Shown here piece by piece: positions 1-9,351 of a DNA stretch of 64,000 nucleotides. Every line of letters begins with the position of its first letter. Positions within the stretch are counted from its first letter, which is position 1. Source of the stretch: Corynebacterium poyangense (GTDB lineage Bacteria; Actinomycetota; Actinomycetes; Mycobacteriales; Mycobacteriaceae). Made by a program: the position numbers and the translations under genes. A model generated the notes under the pieces. It ran no database searches, had not been told where the DNA came from, and was given only the letters and a program-made list of their open reading frames with translations. Location: NCBI RefSeq assembly GCF_014522205.1, contig NZ_CP046884.1:1550001-1614000 (forward strand), given 5' to 3'.

Positions 1-413
1 TCCGCAGCTTCCGCTAACCCCAACGTCTCTAATAACTCTGAGCCTCGCTGCGCAATGACATCTGGCTCCATGCCCCGCAATCCACCCGCATAAGCCAATA
101 ATTCCGGTCCGGATAATCGTTCAAAATAAGGATTATTATCCGCGAGTAAACCCATCTGCTTTTTCACCTTTTCAGGTTCAAGCCAAGTGTTATACCCCGC
201 TATATAGGCCTCACCAGAATCAGGTTTCAGCAAACCAGTCGCAAGCGAAATAGTGGTAGTTTTTCCAGCGCCATTTGGTCCAACAATTCCGCATAAACAA
301 CCACGCGGAATATCTAAGCTAAGATTATCTACTGCTATTTTGTCGCCGAATCTTTTATTGAGACCTCGAAGTGCTATTGCTGCATTTCGCGGATTAGGGT
401 CAAGACTCATCAT
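1..413 (-). CDS. ABC transporter ATP-binding protein (partial, C-terminus outside window)
   Basis: N-terminal 137 residues of an ABC ATPase; the gene runs off the left edge. Translation of the minus strand gives MMSLDPNPRNAAIALRGLNK, then a Walker A motif GPNGAGKTT at about residues 45-53 and a Q-loop region near residue 90 (MGLLADNNPYFERLSG). The signature motif and Walker B would lie beyond the window. The spacing is typical of a single-domain ATPase of the drug or antibiotic export (DrrA/CcmA-like) type, which normally pairs with a separate permease; no permease is visible here. Two adjacent ATG codons (411-413 and 408-410) open the frame, 37 bp downstream of the rlmN stop. The substrate cannot be inferred. 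ATPase identity is firm; subfamily is tentative. Confidence 0.85.
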   Translation of the reverse strand, partial: MMSLDPNPRNAAIALRGLNKRFGDKIAVDNLSLDIPRGCLCGIVGPNGAGKTTTISLATGLLKPDSGEAYIAGYNTWLEPEKVKKQMGLLADNNPYFERLSGPELLAYAGGLRGMEPDVIAQRGSELLETLGLAEAA

Positions 414-450
414 GAGCCCTATACTAACAAAGGTTAAGGAAAACCCGTGG

Positions 451-1551
451 TTATTGTCGATCTTCGGCAGCCAACTGTCCACAGGCAGCCGCTATTTCTT
501 GACCGCGAGTATCCCTCACGGTACACGGCACCCCCTGCGCGATGATGCGTCGAACAAATTCATCTTGACGAGCTTTGGGCGAGGCATCCCAGGGGGATCC
601 AGGGGTCGGGTTAAGTGGAATCAGATTGACGTGAACCAGTGGCCCCAACGCCCGATGCAATTTCTTAGCCAGGAGGTCTGCTCTCCATGGTTGATCATTG
701 ATGTCACGAATCAGCGCATATTCAATAGAGATCCGACGCCCAGAGCGGTCGGCATAATATCGTGCCGCCTCTAAAACTTCGCTGACTGGCCAACGATTAT
801 TGACTGGGACAAGAGTGTCTCGAAGTTCATCATCAGGTGTGTGCAATGAAATAGCGAGCGTAACCGAGAGATCTTCATCAGCAAATTTTCGTATTGTTGG
901 AGCTAATCCCACCGTGGAAACAGTGATATTTCTTTGCGATAAGCCGAATCCTGATGGAGCTGGACTGGTGATTTGACGCACCGCAGAAAGGACTCGTTTG
1001 TAATTAGCCAGTGGCTCTCCCATTCCCATGAACACCACATTGCTTAATCTGCCACCTTCAGCATTCATGGTGGCAGCGGCAGCTCGCACTTGATCGACAA
1101 TTTCTGCAGTCGAGAGGTTTCGATCCAAACCACCTTGACCGGTGGCGCAAAATGGGCACGCCATCCCACACCCTGCTTGTGAAGAAATGCATAGGGTGGC
1201 TCGATCTGGATAGCGCATCAAGACGGATTCAAGGAGAGTACCGTCGTGCAATCGCCAGAGGGTTTTCCGGGTCTCCCCGTTATCCGTTTCAATTCTCCTC
1301 ACCTCTTCCATGAGGGTGGGGAAAAGGGCATCCTTGATCTTTGGGCGCAGATCAGCCGGCAAATCAGTCATGCTGTGTGGATCCGCTTCGCAGCGTCCAT
1401 AATAATGCCGCGCTAATTGGTCCACCCGAAACTTGGGGACGCCGAGGTCCGCGAGCACGGCTATGCGCTGTTCTCGATCAAGATCTGCAAAATGCTTCGG
1501 AGGTAGCCCGCGCTTGGGTGCGGAGAATTGTAACGCCACTGGTTTTGCCAT
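451..1551 (-). CDS. rlmN: 23S rRNA (adenine(2503)-C(2))-methyltransferase RlmN
   Basis: Radical-SAM enzyme that methylates C2 of A2503 in 23S rRNA (and A37 of some tRNAs in the family), a modification affecting peptidyl transferase fidelity. The 366-aa protein has the family length. The radical-SAM cluster motif [11 protein letters not shown] places the three iron-sulphur cysteines at 128, 132 and 135. The methyl-carrying cysteine is Cys357 in the tail [14 protein letters not shown], and the SAM-binding GEPLANY motif is present. Starts [10 protein letters not shown]; no better start is visible. It is transcribed away from the LapA-like gene at 1628. Cytosolic. The call is secure; the alternative Cfr would have a different N-terminus. 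Confidence 0.96.
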   Translation of the reverse strand: MAKPVALQFSAPKRGLPPKHFADLDREQRIAVLADLGVPKFRVDQLARHYYGRCEADPHSMTDLPADLRPKIKDALFPTLMEEVRRIETDNGETRKTLWRLHDGTLLESVLMRYPDRATLCISSQAGCGMACPFCATGQGGLDRNLSTAEIVDQVRAAAATMNAEGGRLSNVVFMGMGEPLANYKRVLSAVRQITSPAPSGFGLSQRNITVSTVGLAPTIRKFADEDLSVTLAISLHTPDDELRDTLVPVNNRWPVSEVLEAARYYADRSGRRISIEYALIRDINDQPWRADLLAKKLHRALGPLVHVNLIPLNPTPGSPWDASPKARQDEFVRRIIAQGVPCTVRDTRGQEIAAACGQLAAEDRQ

Positions 1552-1627
1552 GATGTAGCTATCATTGCACGGTCGAAGAGATGGGGCAAAACCACGTCAA
1601 AACCTTAGAGTGCGTACATTTGACAGT

Positions 1628-2002
1628 ATGACGCAATCCTCACCTTCTCACTCGCCCCAGTCTGATCCGCACACGAGAACGGACACCTCTGACTCTTCTG
1701 CCTCATCGCCTACCCCATCCACTGATGACGCTGTCATAACTCCCCCACCGTCGCCGCGTCGAGTCCAAGGCTCCCTGGCCGGCAGTACCTGGGTGGGACT
1801 GATTATCGGGGCACTGTTGCTTATTTTGCTCATTGTTTTCATCGTGCAGAATCAGCAACCTGCAACAGTAACTCTCCTTGCTTGGGATTTCACCCTCTCT
1901 GCTGGCCTCATCTATCTGCTATTTGCGATTTTTGGCGCCTTAATCATGGCTCTCGTAGGTGGTGTCCGGATGATCCAACTGCGCCGCCAAGTGCGACAAT
2001 AA
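1628..2002 (+). CDS. LapA-domain (DUF1049) small membrane protein
   Basis: 124-aa protein with a hydrophilic Ser/Thr/Pro-rich N-terminal 45 residues. Two membrane segments follow (about 55-74, WVGLIIGALLLILLIVFIVQ, and about 92-112). Between them lies the short QNQQPATVTLLAWDFTLSAG stretch typical of the LapA/DUF1049 family, and the protein ends in a basic tail (RRQVRQ). The family is linked to envelope assembly in Gram-negatives; its role in corynebacteria is unknown. The frame is open further upstream to 1565, but the ATG at 1628 is preferred: the upstream part has no domain and no ribosome binding site, and the message may be nearly leaderless. It lies between divergent rlmN and convergent cdsA. 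Confidence 0.75.
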   Translation: MTQSSPSHSPQSDPHTRTDTSDSSASSPTPSTDDAVITPPPSPRRVQGSLAGSTWVGLIIGALLLILLIVFIVQNQQPATVTLLAWDFTLSAGLIYLLFAIFGALIMALVGGVRMIQLRRQVRQ

Positions 2003-2049
2003 CTTCACCCTACCGGTGTTGCGCTATCTCTTCGCGACCATCCGCCGCT

Positions 2050-2979
2050 CTAGACTGCACCAGAAGAATTAATGATCGTCAAAATCAGCCAAGTCACCAT
2101 GGCCGCCGGAAGCATTCCGTCGAGGCGATCCATAATTCCCCCGTGCCCGGGCAGAATATTCGACATATCCTTAATCCCTAGTTCTCGTTTGAATTGGGAT
2201 TCCACCAAATCCCCTAACGTGGCACAGACCACCATCAGCACTCCGAGAATAGCGCCCATCCACCAGTAGTGTTCTAAGAGCACACTCACTGTCAAGCTGC
2301 CAACAATGACGCCACCCACTAAAGAACCGGCAAAACCTTCCCAGGATTTCTTAGGGCTCACCGCGGGGGCCATGGGATGTTTTCCGAAAAGGATGCCAGC
2401 GGCATAGCCTCCGACATCCGATGCGACGACGCACAACATGAAGGTCAAGATGTAGAGTGAACCGCTATTGGCGTCGAAAATCACCTCGCTCTGGGAGGGA
2501 CTCGCCGCATCTACTTCGATGCGGGATAGCATCGCCGCAAAGGTTCCAAACATAGGGATCCACGTCAGCACAAAGATCCCTACAGTGGTGTCGCGCAAGT
2601 AATTTTGCGGTGCGGTAGTAGGGCCGTGATGGAATAACCTGCCATACATCAGCGCCAACACGCCGGTCACATACGCTGCCACCAGCCCTTTTGTTCCAAA
2701 AGGCCAGCTAGCCCAGATCATGGCTTGCCCCATGATAATTAGCAGTGTCCGCGGAAGAACATAACCGTTTTCTCGTAACCGGGTACAAACTTCCCAGGTT
2801 GCTAGTCCTAAGGCAGCGGCAACTAAGGGGTACCACAAAACCGGAAGAACCAGGATACATAGGATAACGAGCACACCTAAGCCAACCCCCACACCGATGG
2901 CGGCTTTGAGGTTTCGCCCGGCTGAATTTCGCGGCTTGAGAAAATCCTGCTGAGAAAGTTTGTGGGTGCTCTTCTTCAC
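2050..2979 (-). CDS. cdsA: Phosphatidate cytidylyltransferase (CDP-diacylglycerol synthase)
   Basis: Integral membrane enzyme making CDP-diacylglycerol from phosphatidic acid and CTP, the precursor of phosphatidylinositol, cardiolipin and related lipids. Multiple hydrophobic segments run through the protein. The C-terminal family signature is present: SQFKRELGIKD followed by LPGHGGIMDRLDG, carrying the Mg-binding aspartates. The GTG at 2979 is chosen (VKKSTHKLSQQD) because an AAGGAA sequence lies just upstream; a TTG at 3021 would add 14 residues with no matching domain. It sits 53 bp downstream of frr, in the order pyrH-frr-cdsA common to many bacteria. Confidence 0.93.
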   Translation of the reverse strand: MKKSTHKLSQQDFLKPRNSAGRNLKAAIGVGVGLGVLVILCILVLPVLWYPLVAAALGLATWEVCTRLRENGYVLPRTLLIIMGQAMIWASWPFGTKGLVAAYVTGVLALMYGRLFHHGPTTAPQNYLRDTTVGIFVLTWIPMFGTFAAMLSRIEVDAASPSQSEVIFDANSGSLYILTFMLCVVASDVGGYAAGILFGKHPMAPAVSPKKSWEGFAGSLVGGVIVGSLTVSVLLEHYWWMGAILGVLMVVCATLGDLVESQFKRELGIKDMSNILPGHGGIMDRLDGMLPAAMVTWLILTIINSSGAV

Positions 2980-3032
2980 GGTTTCCTTCCCTACCCCCTG
3001 TGGCTGACCCCCCAAGATCAACGCCGCAGCAA

Positions 3033-3590
3033 CTAAACGGCCATGAGTTCTTCTTCCTTCCGGGATACCACCTCATCAACCTGAGCTACATAATTGTGGG
3101 TGATCTTATCCAGCTCTTTTTCCGCCGCCTGAACTTCATCCTCACCGGCGTCACCGTCTTTTTGGATCTTCTTTAATTGATCCATTCCTTTACGGCGGAT
3201 ATTACGCAGGGCGATTTTCCCGTCCTCACCCTTGGATTTTGCCAGCTTCACCATATCCCGACGTCGCTCTTCAGTCAGTTGAGGAACGGTTACTCGCAAC
3301 ACCTGGCCATCATTAGTGGGGTTGACCCCCAAATCAGAGTTACGAATGGCGTCTTCAATCTCTCCCATAGCTGAAGCCTCATAGGGCTTAATGAGCAGCA
3401 TCCGCGGTTCCGGAACTGAAATAGTTGCCATTTGGTTGATGGGGGTTCGAACCCCGTAATAGTCAGCGAAAACGCCGTTGAACATCGCCGGGTTAGCACG
3501 TCCAGTGCGGATGGTGGTCATTTCCTCACGGGTATGTTCGACGGTATGGGTCATTCGTTCTTCGGCTTCGAAGAGAATCTCATCAATCAT
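3033..3590 (-). CDS. frr: Ribosome recycling factor
   Basis: Releases ribosomes from mRNA after termination together with EF-G. 185 aa from [13 protein letters not shown], the standard family length. Recognisable family segments are [12 protein letters not shown] (domain I), [11 protein letters not shown], and [12 protein letters not shown] with the C-terminal helical [11 protein letters not shown]. The frame is open to 3656, but the ATG at 3590 matches the family N-terminus and has AAAGGA upstream. Lies 79 bp downstream of pyrH in the usual pyrH-frr-cdsA order. Cytosolic. Confidence 0.97.
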   Translation of the reverse strand: MIDEILFEAEERMTHTVEHTREEMTTIRTGRANPAMFNGVFADYYGVRTPINQMATISVPEPRMLLIKPYEASAMGEIEDAIRNSDLGVNPTNDGQVLRVTVPQLTEERRRDMVKLAKSKGEDGKIALRNIRRKGMDQLKKIQKDGDAGEDEVQAAEKELDKITHNYVAQVDEVVSRKEEELMAV

Positions 3591-3669
3591 GGGTATTCGT
3601 ATTCCTTTGCGCGTTGAATTAGGAGAATAGTCCGGATCCAGTCCGGACAGAGTCATGGGAGTTAGCGTA

Positions 3670-4404
3670 TCAGGACTGCACCAACGTACCGATGCGCTCC
3701 CCGGCTACCGCCTTAGCAATGTTTCCATCGCTGAGCAGATTAAACACCAAAATCGGCATATTATTGTCCATGCACAAGCTGAATGCGGTCGCATCGGCCA
3801 CTTTTAAGCCTTTTTCGATGACCTCGCGTGGGGTGATTTCCTCAAAAAGCTCAGCCTCTGGATTGGTCCGGGGATCATCGCTATACACGCCGTCGACCGC
3901 CTTAGCCATCAACAACACCTCACAGCCGATTTCTAAAGCTCGCTGGGCTGCGGTGGTGTCCGTGGAGAAGAACGGCATCCCCATGCCTGCACCAAAAATG
4001 ACTACTCGACCTTTTTCTAAGTGGCGGGCTGCTCTGAGGGGGAGATAGGGTTCAGCAACCTGAGTCATTTGGATAGCTGTTTGAACTCGGCAATCAATCC
4101 CCTCCTTGAGGAGGAAATCCTGGAGCGCCAAACAGTTCATGACTGTGCCCAACATACCCATATAATCTGAGCGGGACCGATCCATGCCACGCTGCTGGAG
4201 CTGGGCGCCGCGGAAAAAATTTCCGCCACCGATCACCACGGCAATTTCGGCCCCGGCCCGAGAAACCTCAGCAATCTGGCGCGCAACGTTTTCGACTACA
4301 TCGGGATCAATGCCTACCTGACCCCCGCCGAACATTTCCCCTCCAAGTTTCAGCATTACCCGCTTATATCCGGCATTGCGTGTTGTGTTTTCGGGGGCAT
4401 TCAC
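3670..4404 (-). CDS. pyrH: Uridylate kinase (UMP kinase)
   Basis: Bacterial hexameric UMP kinase, converting UMP to UDP with ATP in pyrimidine nucleotide synthesis. 244 aa. Amino-acid-kinase fold motifs are [10 protein letters not shown] near residue 18, [19 protein letters not shown] near residue 58, and [17 protein letters not shown] near residue 168. Starts [10 protein letters not shown] with GGAGAAG a short distance upstream. First gene of the pyrH-frr-cdsA group; the acyltransferase gene upstream separates it from tsf. Confidence 0.97.
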   Translation of the reverse strand: MNAPENTTRNAGYKRVMLKLGGEMFGGGQVGIDPDVVENVARQIAEVSRAGAEIAVVIGGGNFFRGAQLQQRGMDRSRSDYMGMLGTVMNCLALQDFLLKEGIDCRVQTAIQMTQVAEPYLPLRAARHLEKGRVVIFGAGMGMPFFSTDTTAAQRALEIGCEVLLMAKAVDGVYSDDPRTNPEAELFEEITPREVIEKGLKVADATAFSLCMDNNMPILVFNLLSDGNIAKAVAGERIGTLVQS

Positions 4405-4477
4405 AGTGGTGCTTCTCCTTTACCTCTGTTACGCGTGATCGCTTAGTATCCGCGTTCATCCTACCGTGCCATCGCGA

Positions 4478-6562
4478 TTAGACGCCGCACTGGCCGGGTA
4501 CTTTTTTGTCATGATGTACCCACTGCTGAAGTGCAGCTCGAACCGCGTCAGCATAAGCCTGTGCCCCTGGCGGATCTGGGTGAATGAGATCACTGCGAAG
4601 TAAGGAGTGATCAGCCTGGGCTCGATGGCACCAATCGGCCACGTACACATTCGGATACTTCTTCGCGGCCTCAAGCACCTCTTGTTGTGCCGCGGGCATA
4701 TAGGAACGGTCTCCGTAGGGCATCACCAAAATTATGGTGCGCTCCGCGCCGAGACTGCGAATAATTTGATCCAAGAGTTGGGGATTTCCCGCCCCGTCGG
4801 CAGGCCCGTTAGTACCAAAACTGAGCACCACAAAAGGATCAAGCGTCCCGGCTGCTTTCATCGAAGAAATGATAGCTGGGGCCGCCTCATAATGGCGAGA
4901 CACTTCCCCGTCCACATAGATGCCGGGGAAAGCGTCATTCATAGCCGCTTTCGACGCCAAAAGAACGGAGTCACCAATAGCGGTGATCTCATCACCTTTA
5001 GGCATCTCTCGATGTTCTTGCTCGGCTATGTCAGTGGCATCAACTGCTTGAGAAAGGTCACCTTTATCTTGAGACATCGCCGCAAGATCTGATTCCAATT
5101 GGGTTTGCTGGGGAGCACAAACCAAAGCGAGAGCAGTAATCGCGGCGAGACCGACTACACCGAATCCCCATTGGAGGCGACGCGTTCCAGGAATCAGGGA
5201 ACCAAAGAATTCTCGTGCTACTGCTTTGTATCCGCGACGACGAATCGGTGTCTCAATCACCCGGTAGGACCAGTCAGCTAGTGCTAAAGAAAAAGCTAAG
5301 GCTAATAGACCACAGACCAAGGTAGTTGTGGTGGAAGTGGTGTTAGCGCCAAAGAAACGTCGGGCAATTTCTTTCACAATCACCACAACGGGCCAATGCC
5401 AAAGATAGAGTGAAAAGGAAATTGATCCCAAGTACCTTAAGGGACGAAACTCCCCAATTATTCGCGGAATGGTGTGGTTGCGGACTACGCTAAACACCAC
5501 AACAGCTGTGGCTAGCGAAGCCAGGAGAAGCCCTCCCCGATACGTCCATGGAGATTGATCCGGTAAGAATACAACTAAGCCGGCCAGGACGACCAAAGCC
5601 GCAAGCCCTCGTAATCCCGCATGGCGCCGGGGGCCGGGAATGGGCCAAGAATCAGCGTCCGGATCAGCGCTGTTCGAGCTGAGGGAGAGCGCCAAGGCCG
5701 CACCAATTAACAACCCGAAGGCGTGGGTGTCTGTCCCGTAATACACCCGAGAAGGGTCCTCAGATGGGTTATAGAAAACCAGCATTAACAGGACTGAACC
5801 GAGCGCCAAGATCAGCGAGGTGAGAACAAGTGGGCGTCGAGATTTGTTACGGGCAGTAACAGTGATGAACAGGAAAATGAGTGGCCACAGGAGATAAAAC
5901 TGTTCTTCTACTGCCAAGGACCAATAATGGGCAAAGAGTTCAGCGCCGGACTCCGCAAAATAGGAGCGTGAGGCGATGATCTGTCCCCAGTTATTGGCAA
6001 ATAAAGCTGAGCTGAAGAATTGTCGAGGAAGTCCGACGGCTGCATCTCCCCCGAAAAAGCCGCCGATAGCTGTCATCGTAATGAGGACAAATAATGCGGC
6101 TGGCAAAATACGTCGAGCTCTTCGCAACCAGAACTGCGGTAGGCTCACAGATCTGGTGACGGCTTTTTCGCGAACCAATAGCGACGTGATTAAGAATCCG
6201 GAGAGGACGAAGAAGATATCGACCCCCAAAAATCCACCAGGAAGCAGGTGTGCAAAGAAGTGATAGATCACTACTACTGATACAGCGATACCCCGAAGAC
6301 CATCTAAGCCAGGGACGCGACGAATCTTTGGTTTGTTCTTCTTCTGCCCTGGCCTAGACGGCGCCGGGGCGGTAGTTTCCCGATGATCGTCATGTGGCAC
6401 CGACGTTGGCCGCGGCGCAATGGCACGCGGCTGGACTTTCTTCACAGGGAGAGGGCGTCGGGCTGGAGTCAGCGCTTTTATAGGTTCGCGGGAGGACTTG
6501 CCAGGCGGCAAGGCTAGTTGTGGTTCAGTTGGCTTCCCCGGGCCCACCTGCGACGATTCCAT
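4478..6562 (-). CDS. OafA-type membrane acyltransferase with C-terminal SGNH domain
   Basis: 694-aa protein in three parts. Residues 1 to about 80 are a Pro/Lys/Arg-rich hydrophilic tail, probably cytoplasmic. Then comes an acyltransferase-3 membrane domain with about ten hydrophobic segments, opening PGLDGLRGIAVSVVVIYHFF and FLGVDIFFVLSGFLIT. The extracytoplasmic SGNH hydrolase-like domain carries AIGDSVLL (block I Ser), SFGTNGP (block III) and DLIHPDPPGAQAYAD (block V Asp/His). Family members O-acetylate cell-wall polymers or glycolipids (OatA, OafA, and in corynebacteria mycolate or arabinogalactan modification). The acceptor cannot be deduced. It separates the otherwise adjacent tsf and pyrH. 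Confidence 0.88.
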   Translation of the reverse strand: MESSQVGPGKPTEPQLALPPGKSSREPIKALTPARRPLPVKKVQPRAIAPRPTSVPHDDHRETTAPAPSRPGQKKNKPKIRRVPGLDGLRGIAVSVVVIYHFFAHLLPGGFLGVDIFFVLSGFLITSLLVREKAVTRSVSLPQFWLRRARRILPAALFVLITMTAIGGFFGGDAAVGLPRQFFSSALFANNWGQIIASRSYFAESGAELFAHYWSLAVEEQFYLLWPLIFLFITVTARNKSRRPLVLTSLILALGSVLLMLVFYNPSEDPSRVYYGTDTHAFGLLIGAALALSLSSNSADPDADSWPIPGPRRHAGLRGLAALVVLAGLVVFLPDQSPWTYRGGLLLASLATAVVVFSVVRNHTIPRIIGEFRPLRYLGSISFSLYLWHWPVVVIVKEIARRFFGANTTSTTTTLVCGLLALAFSLALADWSYRVIETPIRRRGYKAVAREFFGSLIPGTRRLQWGFGVVGLAAITALALVCAPQQTQLESDLAAMSQDKGDLSQAVDATDIAEQEHREMPKGDEITAIGDSVLLASKAAMNDAFPGIYVDGEVSRHYEAAPAIISSMKAAGTLDPFVVLSFGTNGPADGAGNPQLLDQIIRSLGAERTIILVMPYGDRSYMPAAQQEVLEAAKKYPNVYVADWCHRAQADHSLLRSDLIHPDPPGAQAYADAVRAALQQWVHHDKKVPGQCGV

Positions 6563-6616
6563 CCCTGATAAATTTCCCTCAATCCAATAGTGCCGATGCC
6601 TGCTAAAGCACTAGCC

Positions 6617-6661
6617 CAAAAACGACAGAGACCACCCTACGCGCATGAGGCGCGAGGGTGG
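6617..6661 (-). terminator. Rho-independent terminator after rpsB-tsf
   Basis: CCACCCT (6632-6638) pairs with AGGGTGG (6655-6661), with an inner GCGC/GCGC helix. Read on the minus strand, the stem is followed by GTCGTTTTTGGG. It is placed 48 bp beyond the tsf stop codon. Confidence 0.8.
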
Positions 6662-6708
6662 CTCTTTGGGGGCGGGTGTGTCGCTAAACAATACCCTCTA
6701 AATAGATA

Positions 6709-7536
6709 TTAGTGCTGGCCGACCTCAAAACGGATAAAGTCCGTGAGGGTAACTCCCGCTTCATCCATCAGTTGTTTTACGGTCTTCTTATTGTCAGCAA
6801 CAGAGGGCTGCTCAAGAAGAACAGCATCCTTGTAGAAACCGTTGAGGCGCCCCTCGACAATCTTCGGAATAGCCTTCTCCGGCTTTCCTTCCTCACGGGT
6901 AATTTGCTCAGCAATGCTGCGCTCTTTCTCCACTACCTCAGCGGGAACTTTATCCCGGCTCAGATAAGCGGCTTTCAATGCAGCTACCTGCATGGCTGCA
7001 TTATGCGCTGCCTGCTCTGCAGCCTCTCCGGAACCGGTGTAAGCAACAAGCACGCCTACTGCCGGAGGTAGGTCAGCAGACCGCTGGTGAAGATAAACCG
7101 AGACGTTATCGCCCTTGATGGTAGCGGCGCGACGCAGTTCGAGTTTTTCACCGATCTTGGCAGACAGTGCCTGGATAGCGTCAGCGGCGCTTTGACCATC
7201 CACCTCAACTGCCTGTAGCTCTTCGGCAGAGTTCGCGCCAGCGGCAGCAGCAGCTTGAGCAACCTTAGCTGCGAAGTCTTTAAACTCGGCATTCTTAGCC
7301 ACAAAGTCGGTTTCGGAGTTGACCTCAATCATGGTCTTGCCAGATACCGCAATAAGGCCTTCAGAGGCATTACGCTCGGCACGCTTACCAACATCCTTGG
7401 CACCTTGAATACGCAGGACCTCAATGGCCTTTTCAAAGTCACCATTGGTTTCTTCCAGCGCATTCTTACAATCCAGCATGCCGGAACCGGTGATTTCACG
7501 AAGCTTCTTTACGTCTGCAGCGGTGTAATTCGCCAT
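6709..7536 (-). CDS. tsf: Translation elongation factor Ts
   Basis: Guanine-nucleotide exchange factor for EF-Tu. 275 aa from [20 protein letters not shown]; the family signatures [11 protein letters not shown] and SETDFVAKN (near residue 80) are both present. The open frame extends to 7605, but the ATG at 7536 has AAGGAGGAAC upstream and matches the conserved N-terminus. It follows rpsB by 94 bp, the near-universal rpsB-tsf operon, and is closed by the hairpin at 6617-6661. Confidence 0.97.
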   Translation of the reverse strand: MANYTAADVKKLREITGSGMLDCKNALEETNGDFEKAIEVLRIQGAKDVGKRAERNASEGLIAVSGKTMIEVNSETDFVAKNAEFKDFAAKVAQAAAAAGANSAEELQAVEVDGQSAADAIQALSAKIGEKLELRRAATIKGDNVSVYLHQRSADLPPAVGVLVAYTGSGEAAEQAAHNAAMQVAALKAAYLSRDKVPAEVVEKERSIAEQITREEGKPEKAIPKIVEGRLNGFYKDAVLLEQPSVADNKKTVKQLMDEAGVTLTDFIRFEVGQH

Positions 7537-7630
7537 GAGTTTTTGTGTTCCTCCTTCGATGGGAACAAAGTTAAGTCTGGGAACACCCGGGGTCTCCCCA
7601 GACATCGTTGACAGTGCGTCCTAGCAAATT

Positions 7631-8449
7631 TTACTGAGCATCCTCAGCTTTTTCAGCTGTTTCCTTCGCCTCAGCATTAGCTTCCGCAGACTCCACCGCT
7701 GCGGCATCCTTTTCTGCGGTATCACCAGCGGATTCCTTTGCAGCAGCCCGCTCACGCTCTTGCCGAGCCTTACGCCCCTCTTCAACGGCGGTAGAAATCA
7801 CACGCGTGAGCAACGTGGTGGAGCGGATAGCATCATCATTACCCGGAATAGGATAGGTAACTTCATCAGGATCGCAGTTGGTGTCCAGGATAGCTACCAC
7901 CGGAATGCCCAGCTTCTTTGCTTCAGCAACAGCGATATGTTCCTTATTGGTATCAACAATCCATACTGCGGAAGGAACCTTAGACATCTCAGCAATACCA
8001 CCGAGGACTCGCTCAAGCTTGACCCGTTCGCGGGTGAGCATGAGGACTTCCTTCTTGGTGCGTCCTTCATAACCGTTCTCAGCAGCGTCCATAGCCTGAA
8101 GTTCTTTCATCCGGCCCAGCCGCTTAGATACAGTCTGGAAGTTCGTGAGCATACCGCCCAACCAACGGTGGTTTACATAAGGCATGCCAACACGCTCAGC
8201 TTCAGTCTGCACTGCTTCCTGAGCTTGGCGCTTTGTTCCTACGAACAAGATAGTGCCGCCGTGCGCCACAGTTTCCTTGACGAACTCGAAAGCCTCGTCA
8301 ATATAGGTCAAGGTCTGCTGCAAATCAATGATGTAGATGCCATTACGGTCAGTGAAAATGAACCGACGCATCTTCGGGTTCCAACGACGGGTCTGGTGGC
8401 CAAAATGCACACCAGCATCCAGAAGCTCTCGCATGGTCACGACTGCCAT
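7631..8449 (-). CDS. rpsB: 30S ribosomal protein S2
   Basis: Small-subunit protein S2, 272 aa. Starts [19 protein letters not shown] and contains [19 protein letters not shown] and [15 protein letters not shown], all family-diagnostic. The last 45 or so residues are an Ala/Glu-rich low-complexity tail, longer than the E. coli protein and common in actinobacterial S2. AAGGAGGG lies just before the ATG. Preceded by a structured leader and candidate promoter. Confidence 0.98.
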   Translation of the reverse strand: MAVVTMRELLDAGVHFGHQTRRWNPKMRRFIFTDRNGIYIIDLQQTLTYIDEAFEFVKETVAHGGTILFVGTKRQAQEAVQTEAERVGMPYVNHRWLGGMLTNFQTVSKRLGRMKELQAMDAAENGYEGRTKKEVLMLTRERVKLERVLGGIAEMSKVPSAVWIVDTNKEHIAVAEAKKLGIPVVAILDTNCDPDEVTYPIPGNDDAIRSTTLLTRVISTAVEEGRKARQERERAAAKESAGDTAEKDAAAVESAEANAEAKETAEKAEDAQ

Positions 8450-8493
8450 GGGATGCTCCCTCCTTAAAAATCTCGTTTCGGTTTTCAGAATAT

Positions 8494-8520
8494 GTGCAGG
8501 TGTTGTGTCTTTGCCTGCAC
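8494..8520 (-). promoter_or_regulatory. Hairpin in the rpsB leader
   Basis: GTGCAGG (complement of 8514-8520) and CCTGCAC (complement of 8494-8500) form a perfect 7-bp stem with a 13-nt loop, 45 nt upstream of the rpsB start codon and 27 nt upstream of its AAGGAGGG. No T-run follows. S2 often represses its own operon through a 5' leader in other bacteria; such a role here is inference. Confidence 0.5.
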
Positions 8521-8580
8521 CCTGGCGACCGGACCACCATCAACACCCTGGCCGGAGAACCCGATTCAGGGACCGCGTCA

Positions 8581-8609
8581 ATAGTGATTGCTCTTAGCTT
8601 TAATGCCAA
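8581..8609 (-). promoter_or_regulatory. Candidate rpsB-tsf promoter
   Basis: On the minus strand TTGGCA (complement of 8604-8609) is followed after 17 nt by CACTAT (complement of 8581-8586), roughly 130 nt upstream of rpsB. The spacing is ideal, but the -10 deviates from TANNNT. The rest of the gap, 8610-8829, lies upstream of both rpsB and the M23 peptidase gene and shows no recognisable gene. Confidence 0.35.
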
Positions 8610-8829
8610 GACCGCCCGCGCGTAGTCAGCTATCCTGAGCCAGGAAAATTCTCTTCCCCATGGCACGGACACACTGCTGGCCGTAACTTTAGCGCATTTT
8701 TCTTCCAATACCTAATCCCGCTAGTGCGTTTTCCACAGCCAGAAAACACAGGTCACAGCCGTCACATTTTCCCCAAGGCCCTAACGTCTGGATCACCCAC
8801 CCTCGGGATATTCCCCGAAGATATTCTTC

Positions 8830-9351
8830 ATGAGAAACCGTATCCATGTCCGCTATGGCAGCAGAATCGGTTCAGCACTGATCTGGCTAGCAGTTCACCT
8901 TATTGTCGCTTCTCCAGCTCTAGCTTATGTCGAACCTACGAGAGCATTACCGCACGCAACTGGTGTCCTACGAGGATTCGACAAACCTGAGCACAATTGG
9001 TTACCCGGGCACCGAGGAGTGGACTTGGCCTTAGATATTGGCGCCCCCGTACATGCTGCCGAAGAAGGCGTAGTGGCGTTTACCGGCGTAGTAGCGGGGA
9101 CACCGGCAGTATCCATAGATCATGCCGACGGCATTAGAACCACGTACCAACCGGTATACCCGCAGGTTAACCGCGGCGATCAAATTTCCGAAGGCCAAAT
9201 CATCGGTACCCTAGCCCACCCCTTCGACGGCCACCCCGGACTCCATTGGGGAGCAAAAAAGGGCACAGAATACATCAATCCTTTATCGCTCTTATCCACC
9301 CCGGTGATTCGCCTCAAGCCCGTGGGTGGGCTTGGCGATAAACCTGTTTGA
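8830..9351 (+). CDS. Secreted M23-family metallopeptidase (LytM-like)
   Basis: 173-aa protein with a Sec signal peptide: basic start, hydrophobic core about residues 14-29, and a cleavage-like SPALA at 28-32. It is followed by an M23 peptidase domain. Zinc-site residues are His61 and Asp65 in HRGVDLAL and His139 in GLHWGAKKG, the actinobacterial form in which the first histidine of HxH is replaced. Such enzymes cut peptidoglycan peptides or act as activators of amidases. Transcribed divergently from rpsB; its last 38 bp overlap the convergent xerC gene. No cell-wall-binding domain is seen. Confidence 0.88.
   Translation: MRNRIHVRYGSRIGSALIWLAVHLIVASPALAYVEPTRALPHATGVLRGFDKPEHNWLPGHRGVDLALDIGAPVHAAEEGVVAFTGVVAGTPAVSIDHADGIRTTYQPVYPQVNRGDQISEGQIIGTLAHPFDGHPGLHWGAKKGTEYINPLSLLSTPVIRLKPVGGLGDKPV

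Noticed and set aside
253..774. A 173-aa open frame on the plus strand over the ABC and rlmN genes
   Set aside because: It is antisense to two recognised genes and contains no domain.
7760..8467. A 235-aa open frame on the plus strand across rpsB
   Set aside because: It is antisense to a secure ribosomal protein gene, has no family-like motif and no ribosome binding site; it arises from codon bias.
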